A program made the translations under genes and the position numbers. A DNA stretch of 64,000 nt, from positions 1-64,000 of the forward strand of contig JAJFKI010000055.1 of NCBI GenBank assembly GCA_021773295.1, written 5' to 3'. Position 1 is the first letter of the stretch; each line of letters begins with the position of its first letter. The notes under the pieces were generated by a model. It had not been told where the DNA came from. It saw only the letters and a program-made list of their open reading frames with translations, and did not search any database. Origin of the DNA: Gammaproteobacteria bacterium (GTDB lineage: Bacteria; Pseudomonadota; Gammaproteobacteria; UBA1113). Of this stretch, positions 56,861 to 64,000 are shown one piece after another.

Positions 56861-58492
56861 TTATGATTGACTATTATTAGCACGAATTTTTAAAATGCGC
56901 GGGCGGTGTAAATTAATGACTTTTCTGGGTGGAACTTTGGGATAATGACTTTGAAAAGGATTGTTAGTCATATCCTCAGCGAAGGGGATGATATATTCAT
57001 GGAGTCGTTTCCGGTTGATTTTTCCATTGGGAGACAATGGTATTTGTTCAATGCGGAAGATTTTTTTCGGGATCATATGTTTGGGTACGGTTTTTTTCAA
57101 TTGTTTTCTAATGGCTGTTTGCTTATGAATTTTTGTTTTTACGTAGGCTTGGATATAATCCCGATGATGGTGGGTATCATCATCGTGTTTATGGGCAGTA
57201 ACATAAGCATCTTCTATTCCTTTAAGCCCCAAGAGTGCCAATCGCACTTCTTCAAGCTCAATTCGAATGCCATTTACTTTAACTCGATCGTCTTTTCTGC
57301 CAACAAAGTAGAGTAATCCGTCTTCTTTATAGACCAAATCGCCCGTATTGTAGATCCTGATAGGTTTATCATGGTTTAGGTAAAGCTGATTGGCTGGAAT
57401 AGTAATAAAGGCTTGATTATGAAAGGCAGCCTCTTTACCTACATAGCCTGCCGTTAATTTATCGCCAGATACGTAGAGTTCACCGACATCACCCTCTTTA
57501 ACCGGTTTTAAGTTTTCATCGAGAATGTAGCTCGTGGAGTGTTTAACAGTGGTGCCAATGGGTATACAAGAACGCGTGTCCGATAGTTTCACTTGATGCA
57601 TTGTGGTCATCACCGTGTTTTCCGTTGGACCGTACATATTAATGAGCCGTCGAGGCGCATTATGCGGTTCTAAGAGAACATGTCGAGTGATTTTAGGCTG
57701 CAAAACATCACCACCGACGAGCAATGTGTCTATATTACGATAAATGCTGGGTTTGTATTTTACGTGTAAATGAAAAATAGGGGTGGCTAAAAATAAGATA
57801 TCGATGGGATTTTGATTCAGGAAATCTGCAAACTGCTTGGGATTGATGACCGTTGGTTTGTGACAAATGATTAAAGTGCCACCATAAAGTAATGCCCAAA
57901 ATGTTTCGCATAAGATAGGATCAAAGCTTGTACTGTTGCACTGTGCGACTCGAATGCCAGGTTTTAGGTCGAGATAATCGACATCTAGTACTGTATTCAT
58001 GATAGCTTGTTGGCTCAGTAGAATAGCTTTGGCGCGCCCAGTTGTACTGGATGTATATAATACACAGCAGTTAGGGTTTGTTTGGTAAGGTTTAGAATTT
58101 GCTACTGAGGGGGGATTTAATATTTCTCGGTATACGAGTGCTTCGCAACCTATCGCTTTAAAGCGCTCTAAGTTGTTTTCATCGGTGATGACATGCTCAA
58201 TCGAAAGATTGTTGAGGATATAGCTAAGCTGCTGATCAGGCAATTCTAAGTCTAAGTGCACATAGACAATGCCTGCCTTGAGGCAGCCAATAATCGCCGC
58301 AAATAAGTCAATACTGCGAGTTAACGCAATGCCTATATAAAGGGGCTGCTCTAATGAATAAAGCGACTGACAGACGTTATCAGCGTAGGAGCTTAGTTCT
58401 TCATAGGTACAGGAATTGTCACCATTGATAATCGCGGTGGCGTCTTTATGTGTCGTTGCTGCTTCCAAGAAGCTTGAGTACAAATCAAGCAT
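56861..58492 (-). CDS. Stand-alone amino-acid adenylation domain protein
   Basis: A 543-residue ANL-superfamily enzyme. Core motifs: A3 YTSSTTGRAKAI (146-157, with Ser and Ala replacing usual Gly and Pro), the FDPILCE segment (190-196) with the Asp that binds an amino group, A5 MYGPTEN (286-292), A7 YNTGD, A8 GRKDDRVKVNGIR, and Lys491 in NGKINR (A10). It should activate an amino acid as AMP ester. No carrier or condensation domain follows, so a partner carrier protein must be elsewhere. Substrate unknown. A palindrome lies 20 bp upstream. Confidence 0.85.
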   Translation of the reverse strand: MLDLYSSFLEAATTHKDATAIINGDNSCTYEELSSYADNVCQSLYSLEQPLYIGIALTRSIDLFAAIIGCLKAGIVYVHLDLELPDQQLSYILNNLSIEHVITDENNLERFKAIGCEALVYREILNPPSVANSKPYQTNPNCCVLYTSSTTGRAKAILLSQQAIMNTVLDVDYLDLKPGIRVAQCNSTSFDPILCETFWALLYGGTLIICHKPTVINPKQFADFLNQNPIDILFLATPIFHLHVKYKPSIYRNIDTLLVGGDVLQPKITRHVLLEPHNAPRRLINMYGPTENTVMTTMHQVKLSDTRSCIPIGTTVKHSTSYILDENLKPVKEGDVGELYVSGDKLTAGYVGKEAAFHNQAFITIPANQLYLNHDKPIRIYNTGDLVYKEDGLLYFVGRKDDRVKVNGIRIELEEVRLALLGLKGIEDAYVTAHKHDDDTHHHRDYIQAYVKTKIHKQTAIRKQLKKTVPKHMIPKKIFRIEQIPLSPNGKINRKRLHEYIIPFAEDMTNNPFQSHYPKVPPRKVINLHRPRILKIRANNSQS

Positions 58493-58869
58493 ATGTTCCC
58501 CAGTTAACGAGACTACTTATAGTAAGTAGTACATTGATTATGAACCATCATATTTCTATTAGAGAGGATATGACAATCTGACAGACTGTCCTTATCGCAC
58601 CTCAAATAACACCTTACTGACTGCCACATCGTTAAAAATACAAGGCACCAGCAAAATAGAATTAAGACTAATACTGTCCTAGCAAGGTAAAAAATTTAAC
58701 ATAGCAAAATATAACGTATATTTTACGGTTTGCAAAATGTTTATGAATTATTTTTCTTTTGTCGGCATAAAAAGCTATCTACCGTTGACATTTTGCTAAG
58801 TAAAACAATGTGTTGCCTTCACATTTGACCTAAAAACAGACAAAATGAGAGTTTATCCTTTAAAAACAA
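58493..58869. other. AT-rich 377-bp gap upstream of the adenylation gene
   Basis: It holds the palindrome at 58512-58530 described separately, and otherwise AT-rich sequence with no convincing ORF. The downstream end of the HMG-CoA lyase gene is at its right edge. I see no RNA gene. Confidence 0.5.
58512..58530 (-). promoter_or_regulatory. Perfect palindrome before the adenylation gene
   Basis: ACTACTTA (58512-58519) and TAAGTAGT (58523-58530) are perfect 8-bp arms with a 3-base spacer. On the minus strand TACTAT near the centre could be a -10, and the start codon is 20 bp away. Likely repressor operator. Confidence 0.55.
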
Positions 58870-59775
58870 TTACTTATGTTGGTCTAGGACGATGTTCGCT
58901 AATTTTGATTGGGGTTTCCGATCTAGTTTCTCAGAAATAAATTTTCCTGCCTCAATCAACTTTTGCATATTGACACCGGTTTCGATATCGAGCCCATTAA
59001 GCATATAAAGTACATCCTCAGTGGCAACGTTGCCACTAGCACCTTTCGCATAGGGGCAACCGCCTAGTCCTGCTACAGAGCTATCAATGGTACTGATCCC
59101 AAGTTGTAGGCTGGCAAGGATATTTGCTAGGGCTTGACCGTAGGTATCATGAAAATGCACGGCAATTGCACGTTTGGGTATTTTAGTGTTGACGAGCTTT
59201 AATAAGCGTTGGACTTTTCCGGGTGTGCCAACGCCAATGGTGTCACCAAGAGAAATTTCATAGCAACCAGCTTGATATAGTTTTAAGGCTAAATCAGCCA
59301 CGATATGAGGATTAATGTTGCCTTCATAGGGACAAACCAGACAGCAGGAAATATAGCCCCTGACGCGGATATGGTGCTGCTTGGCTAAGTCAAAGACTTG
59401 TTGGAAACGTTGTATGCTATCAGCAATGTTGCAATTGATATTTTTTTTACAAAAGGTTTCTGAGGCCGCCGTGAAAAGACAGACAGTATCAGCGCCCGCA
59501 TCAATTGCATTTTTCATTCCTTGCTCATTAGGGACTAATACGGGGTATGCGATATTGGGTTTTTTAGTAATAGCGCTAAAGACTTCTACGTGATCAGCTA
59601 ATTGCGGTATCCATTTCGGAGACACAAAGCTAGTGGCTTCAATGACCTTTAAACCAGTGTCAGAGAGGCGATTGATAAATTCAATCTTTACGTTAGCGCT
59701 AACGTACCCGGTTTCATTTTGCAGGCCGTCTCTTGGACCGACTTCAACCAGAGTAACCGCAGAGGGTAAATCCAT
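58870..59775 (-). CDS. liuE: Hydroxymethylglutaryl-CoA lyase
   Basis: About 301 residues; MDLPSAV is preferred as the start because AAGGAA lies eight bases upstream, while the longer frame to 59805 overlaps the previous gene. [12 protein letters not shown] holds the catalytic and metal residues, [10 protein letters not shown] the metal His pair, and [17 protein letters not shown] the catalytic Cys loop. It splits HMG-CoA to acetoacetate and acetyl-CoA, the last step of leucine breakdown. Last gene of the liu operon. Confidence 0.95.
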   Translation of the reverse strand: MDLPSAVTLVEVGPRDGLQNETGYVSANVKIEFINRLSDTGLKVIEATSFVSPKWIPQLADHVEVFSAITKKPNIAYPVLVPNEQGMKNAIDAGADTVCLFTAASETFCKKNINCNIADSIQRFQQVFDLAKQHHIRVRGYISCCLVCPYEGNINPHIVADLALKLYQAGCYEISLGDTIGVGTPGKVQRLLKLVNTKIPKRAIAVHFHDTYGQALANILASLQLGISTIDSSVAGLGGCPYAKGASGNVATEDVLYMLNGLDIETGVNMQKLIEAGKFISEKLDRKPQSKLANIVLDQHK

Positions 59776-59785
59776 TTTACGTTCC

Positions 59786-61783
59786 TTATTCCGCTTCAAA
59801 GGCAATCAATTCTGCGCCTTCGTCGACCGTGTCGCCGATCTTATAAAAAATTTCTTTAACAAACCCATCGCTAGGAGCGCTAATGGTGTGTTCCATTTTC
59901 ATGGCTTCAACTACAATCAAGCTGGCGCCTTGTTTAACGTTTTGCAAAGGTGTTACATTGACTGCAACCACTGTGCCAGGCATGGGTGAGCTGAGTGATC
60001 CTGCAACGACTGGTTCATGACTGCCCACCAAGCTTAAATCTTGTAAGCTTAAGCGGTGATGAAAACCATAGCCATAGAGATATAAATCATTGCCGTGCTG
60101 AAAAACGGTGGTTTTAATTTGCTTACCATCGATGGTGGCGATTAATTGGTGTTTTTTATCTAAAATACCGGTGACGGCATAGTGTTGCGACCCAATTTCA
60201 AAACGAAAAGACTCTTCTAGAAAGTGTACGGTAATGGCTTGATCGGTATTATTAGAAATTAATTGAATTTGTCGTTGATAGGGTAAATTCATGCGCCAGC
60301 CGCTGTTGCTGCTCCAAGGTGAATTTGGATCAGCGCTTCGCTGATATTTTTGCTGATTAAATTTGGCTTCAGATAATAACACATAGAGGCAGGTAAGAAT
60401 TAAGGCTTGCTGCTCTTCTGCCGTGTTTACTTGTTGCAGTGAGCTGGTATGAGTGTCAATAAAATCTGTGCTCAGATTTGCTTGTTGAAATGCTGGTAGT
60501 TGAATGATTTTTGATAAGTATGCAATATTTGTAGTGACACCGATAGCGTAGAAATTCCAAAGGGCGCGCTGTAAGCGTTGCACGGCACCAAGGCGATCTT
60601 TATCCCAAACAATGAGTTTAGCAATCAGAGGATCATAGTATTGTGAAATATCATCACCACTAACGACACCGCTATCGATGCGCACATGGTCTGATTTTTT
60701 GGGTGGTTTCAGTAAATGCAGCTTGCCTACTGAGGGCAGAAAGTTTTGTTGTGGATCTTCAGCATAAATTCTCACTTCTATGGCATGGCCTTGGATGTTT
60801 AAATCATTTTGTTGCAAAGGCAGGGAGTGATTACTGGCGACTAAGAGCTGCCACTCCACTAAATCAAGTCCAGTAATCATTTCAGTGACAGGATGTTCCA
60901 CTTGCAATCTAGTATTCATTTCCATGAAATAAAATTCATGATTATCGGTTACTAGAAACTCAACGGTTCCAGCGCCTGTATAGTTAATCGCAGTTGCAGC
61001 TTTTACTGCAACCTCACCCATGGTCTTGCGTAGATTGCTTGGGAAATTTGGAGCTGGGGCTTCTTCAATGATTTTCTGGTGACGTCGCTGAATCGAGCAA
61101 TCACGTTCAAATAAATAAACCACATTGCCGTGATTGTCTGCAAAAATTTGTAGTTCGATGTGGCGTGGATTTGTTAGGTATTTCTCAATAAGCATTAAAT
61201 CGTCATTGAAACTGGATTTTGCTTCTCGCTTGGCAGCATTCAAAGCTGCGAAGAAGTCTTTTTCCTCAGTGACTACTCGCATGCCCTTACCACCACCACC
61301 AGCAGCAGCTTTTAATAATACAGGGAAGCCGATTTTTTTAGCTTCAACAAGAAACTGTTTTTCCGATTGTTTGTCACCATGATAACCCGGGATCAAAGGG
61401 ATATTTGCTTTGCTCATAATGGTTTTTGCTGTGCTTTTACTCGCCATGGCATTGATAGCTGATTGTGCGGGGCCAATAAACACGATACCTGCATTATTAC
61501 AGGCTGCACAAAAATCAGCATTTTCTGACAGGAAACCATAGCCTGGGTGTACTGCTTGCGCCTTAGCAGTTTTTGCAACTGCTATTATTTTATCAATACA
61601 TAAGTAACTCTCTTGAGAGTGCGCGGGACCAATGTGATAAGCTTCGTCTGCTAAGCGCACATGTTGTGCGTTTGAGTCGGCACTAGAGTAAACAGCAATG
61701 GTCTTAATACCCAAGCGGCGACAGGTTTTAATGATGCGACAGGCAATTTCGCCGCGGTTTGCAATGAGAATGCTACGCAACAT
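59786..61783 (-). CDS. liuD: Methylcrotonyl-CoA carboxylase alpha (biotin) subunit
   Basis: A 665-residue protein. Biotin carboxylase domain about 1-450 ([14 protein letters not shown] is the ATP loop, [14 protein letters not shown] the catalytic segment); a BT domain in the middle; and a biotinyl domain at the C-terminus with [11 protein letters not shown]. With the beta subunit it carboxylates 3-methylcrotonyl-CoA. Propionyl- or geranyl-CoA carboxylase are alternatives, but the gene order argues for leucine. Confidence 0.94.
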   Translation of the reverse strand: MLRSILIANRGEIACRIIKTCRRLGIKTIAVYSSADSNAQHVRLADEAYHIGPAHSQESYLCIDKIIAVAKTAKAQAVHPGYGFLSENADFCAACNNAGIVFIGPAQSAINAMASKSTAKTIMSKANIPLIPGYHGDKQSEKQFLVEAKKIGFPVLLKAAAGGGGKGMRVVTEEKDFFAALNAAKREAKSSFNDDLMLIEKYLTNPRHIELQIFADNHGNVVYLFERDCSIQRRHQKIIEEAPAPNFPSNLRKTMGEVAVKAATAINYTGAGTVEFLVTDNHEFYFMEMNTRLQVEHPVTEMITGLDLVEWQLLVASNHSLPLQQNDLNIQGHAIEVRIYAEDPQQNFLPSVGKLHLLKPPKKSDHVRIDSGVVSGDDISQYYDPLIAKLIVWDKDRLGAVQRLQRALWNFYAIGVTTNIAYLSKIIQLPAFQQANLSTDFIDTHTSSLQQVNTAEEQQALILTCLYVLLSEAKFNQQKYQRSADPNSPWSSNSGWRMNLPYQRQIQLISNNTDQAITVHFLEESFRFEIGSQHYAVTGILDKKHQLIATIDGKQIKTTVFQHGNDLYLYGYGFHHRLSLQDLSLVGSHEPVVAGSLSSPMPGTVVAVNVTPLQNVKQGASLIVVEAMKMEHTISAPSDGFVKEIFYKIGDTVDEGAELIAFEAE

Positions 61784-61796
61784 AAGCGTTCCTAAA

Positions 61797-62576
61797 TTAT
61801 TTCTGCCAAGCAGGTTGGCGTTTTTCTAAAAATGCACATAAGCCTTCTTGGCCTTCCTCTGAAACCCGAATATTTGCAATTTGTTCAATGGTGTAATTGA
61901 TCATATCATCATCGATGCTTTTACGACTCGTGCGCACAATCAATTTTTTAGCGGCTGCAATTGCCCGAGGGCCATTTTGGCTCAAGTTTTGTAATAAGAT
62001 TTTTTTCATTTCTGCCAATGCAGGGGCGGATAACGCTTCGTGTATTAAACCTAAGCGTAAAGCCATTGTTGCATCGATTTTTTCTGCGGTTAGAAAATAA
62101 CGTCGAGCTTGACGTTCACCGATGGCATTGATGACATAAGGGCTAATTACAGCAGGGATTAAACCTAAGCGTGTCTCCGATAAACAAAAAATAGCGTTAT
62201 CACTGGCAATTGCGATATCACAACAAGCGACTAAGCCAACACCACCTCCAAAGGCGGCGCCTTGCACCACGGCTACTGTTGGCTTGCTCATTTCATAGAG
62301 TGATTGCATCATATCGGCTAGCAACTTTGCATCAATGACATTTTCCGTGTAGTCATACGCTTTCATGCGTTGCATCCATTTGAGATTAGCACCCGCAGAA
62401 AAACTTTTACCATTAGCTTGTAGCACTAGTACGCGTATTTCTGGATTATTAGCAATAGTATCAAAATGATTTAATAATTCTTCCAGCATGAGATTATCAA
62501 AGGCATTATGAATGCTAGGTTGATTTAAAGTAATTGTTGCTATGTGGTTTTGTGTTTCAAAGAGTATACTTGCCAT
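61797..62576 (-). CDS. liuC: Methylglutaconyl-CoA hydratase (enoyl-CoA hydratase family)
   Basis: A 259-residue crotonase-fold protein. The oxyanion-hole segments are GKSFSAGANLKWM and AAFGGGVGLVACCDIAIA; the catalytic Glu lies in LSETRLGLIPAVIS. It hydrates 3-methylglutaconyl-CoA to HMG-CoA in the fourth step after decarboxylation. The position between carboxylase subunit genes makes this assignment safer than the fold alone would. Confidence 0.9.
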   Translation of the reverse strand: MASILFETQNHIATITLNQPSIHNAFDNLMLEELLNHFDTIANNPEIRVLVLQANGKSFSAGANLKWMQRMKAYDYTENVIDAKLLADMMQSLYEMSKPTVAVVQGAAFGGGVGLVACCDIAIASDNAIFCLSETRLGLIPAVISPYVINAIGERQARRYFLTAEKIDATMALRLGLIHEALSAPALAEMKKILLQNLSQNGPRAIAAAKKLIVRTSRKSIDDDMINYTIEQIANIRVSEEGQEGLCAFLEKRQPAWQK

Positions 62577-62585
62577 TTTAATTCC

Positions 62586-64000
62586 TTACATGCGAAAGAC
62601 GCCAAAGTGGGTATCTTCAATCGGTGCATTCAAACAAGCTGATAAGCCCAAACTTAATATTAAACGTGTGTCCATGGGATCGATAATGCCATCATCCCAT
62701 AATCTTGCACTTGAGTAATAGGGGTGTCCTTGAGTTTCGTATTGCCGTTTAATCGTTGCCTTAAATTTTGTTTCATCAGCTTCAGGCCATGATTCCCCTT
62801 GTTTTTCAGCCTTGTCTCGCTTTACTTGCGCTAAGACATTAGCGGCTTGATCACCACCCATTACAGAGATTCTGGCATTAGGCCACATCCACAAAAACCG
62901 TGGATTAAAGGCACGACCACACATGCCGTAATTGCCAGCGCCAAAGCTACCGCCGATAATTACAGTCAGTTTTGGTACATTGGCACAGCTGACTGCTGTT
63001 ACCATTTTTGCGCCGTGTTTAGCGATGCCATTGGCTTCATACTTGCTGCCTACCATGAACCCAGTAATGTTTTGTAAAAATACCAAAGGAATTTTTCGTT
63101 GACAACATAGTTCAATGAAATGGGCACCTTTTAAGGCAGACTCAGAAAATAAAATACCATCATTGGCAACAATCCCCACTGGGTATCCATGAATGTGGGC
63201 AAAGCCACAGACTAATGTGGTACCATAGAGCGCTTTAAATTCATCGAACTCTGAACCATCAACAATGCGCGCAATGATTTCTCGGACAATCATCGGTTGC
63301 CGGGGATCTTTCGGGATTAAGCCATAAAGTTCTTCAGGGTTACAAATGGGCTCCTTTGGAGTTTTCAGCGCGAGAGAAATAGTTTTTTTGTTATTAAGAT
63401 TATCGACCATGCGCCTTGTTTGTAGTAATGCATGTTGTTCATCTTCAGCCATATAATCGGCAACGCCAGAAGTGCGACAATGAATTTCGGCACCACCTAA
63501 TGCTTCGGCACTGATGACTTCGCCCGTTGCTGCTTTTACCAAGGGTGGGCCTGCCAAAAAGATGGTGGCTTGATTCTTTACCATGATCGACTCATCTGCC
63601 ATAGCAGGGACGTAAGCACCACCTGCCGTGCAAGAACCCATGACAACAGCAATTTGTGGAATGCCCTTTGCTGACATTTGTGCTTGGTTATAAAAAATTC
63701 TGCCAAAATGTAATTTGTCAGGAAAGACTTCATCTTGTAAGGGTAGAAAAGCACCGCCTGAATCCACTAAATAAATACAGGGTAAACGATTTTGTGCAGC
63801 AATTTCCTGAGCTCTAAGATGTTTTTTAACACTGATGGGATAATAACTGCCGCCTTTAACCGTGGGATCATTGGCAACGATCATACATTCTTGACCATTG
63901 ATACTGCCGATACCAGCGACGACACCACCCGCAGGCACAGTGTCAGGATCAAGGTCGAAACCTGCTAATTGGCTGATTTCTAAAAAGGGTTTGTCATTAT
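62586..64000 (-). CDS. liuB: Methylcrotonyl-CoA carboxylase beta subunit (5' part cut off)
   Basis: At least 470 residues of the carboxyltransferase subunit. The reading frame stays open to the window edge ([17 protein letters not shown]) and passes the GTG that would be an internal start, so the true start is beyond 64000. [37 protein letters not shown] and [13 protein letters not shown] are diagnostic. It transfers the carboxyl from biotin to 3-methylcrotonyl-CoA. Confidence 0.95.
   Translation of the reverse strand, partial: NDKPFLEISQLAGFDLDPDTVPAGGVVAGIGSINGQECMIVANDPTVKGGSYYPISVKKHLRAQEIAAQNRLPCIYLVDSGGAFLPLQDEVFPDKLHFGRIFYNQAQMSAKGIPQIAVVMGSCTAGGAYVPAMADESIMVKNQATIFLAGPPLVKAATGEVISAEALGGAEIHCRTSGVADYMAEDEQHALLQTRRMVDNLNNKKTISLALKTPKEPICNPEELYGLIPKDPRQPMIVREIIARIVDGSEFDEFKALYGTTLVCGFAHIHGYPVGIVANDGILFSESALKGAHFIELCCQRKIPLVFLQNITGFMVGSKYEANGIAKHGAKMVTAVSCANVPKLTVIIGGSFGAGNYGMCGRAFNPRFLWMWPNARISVMGGDQAANVLAQVKRDKAEKQGESWPEADETKFKATIKRQYETQGHPYYSSARLWDDGIIDPMDTRLILSLGLSACLNAPIEDTHFGVFRM

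Noticed and set aside
62586-63938. Complete liuB starting at 63938
   Set aside because: The GTG is inside a conserved stretch and the frame remains open to the window edge with further conserved residues.

Overview
The window is a 64 kb chromosomal segment of an AT-rich gammaproteobacterium. The evidence is the gene order thrS-infC-rpmI-rplT-pheS-pheT-ihfA-merR-tRNA-Pro, the quinol oxidases cyoABCD and cydA-cydB-cydX with an upstream cydP-like gene, csiV close to mfd, aspartate aminotransferase divergent from uvrB, and csrA. Ser-rich low-complexity proteins, a two-repeat RCC1-like protein and a P-loop-kinase fusion look like secreted host-directed proteins. This suggests a host-associated member of the Legionellales or a relative, but no secretion gene lies in the window, so that placement is inference.

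Layout. 1-3656: a palindromic repeat, then a carbamoyltransferase / small membrane protein / SGNH hydrolase cassette, probably for cell-envelope glycan modification. 3798-5306: a Ser-rich coiled-coil protein. 5516-9413: cyoABCD (bo3 quinol oxidase, no cyoE). 9599-14633 (minus strand): DUF2520-type Rossmann protein, thioesterase, RCC1-like protein, L,D-transpeptidase, GAF-GGDEF diguanylate cyclase and CsiV. 14647-19159: four unrecognised minus-strand genes, two Ser-rich, lying between csiV and mfd. 19236-27977: mfd, an SDR dehydrogenase, and a leucine dehydrogenase / 2-oxoacid dehydrogenase E1-alpha/E1-beta/E2 operon. 28240-36100: a secreted protein, tRNA-Arg, an MFS transporter, an ATP-grasp ligase paired with an M14-like deacylase, an Asp/Ser-rich secreted protein, class I aldolase, tRNA-Asn and an aminotransferase. 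36287-43303: uvrB, an AAA/DUF4143 ATPase with three upstream direct repeats, a secreted protein, the kinase fusion and a GNAT acetyltransferase. 43427-51118: tRNA-Val, the translation operon and tRNA-Pro. 51263-55881: UspA, the bd oxidase genes with two small subunits, a YbaK-like deacylase, csrA and two unannotated small ORFs. 56215-58492: a MarR-like regulator and a stand-alone amino-acid adenylation domain. 58870-64000: liuE-liuD-liuC-liuB, reading leftwards, with liuB cut by the window edge.

How the genes connect. Leucine dehydrogenase, the 2-oxoacid dehydrogenase and the liu operon together give nearly the whole route from leucine to acetoacetate and acetyl-CoA. Only isovaleryl-CoA dehydrogenase and E3 are missing; the former is expected just past the right edge. 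Electrons can leave through either of two quinol oxidases. The translation operon keeps the classical rare AUU start of infC. A short palindromic repeat family recurs in at least six intergenic places, often directly after stop codons. No transposase, integrase, CRISPR array or rRNA gene was seen.
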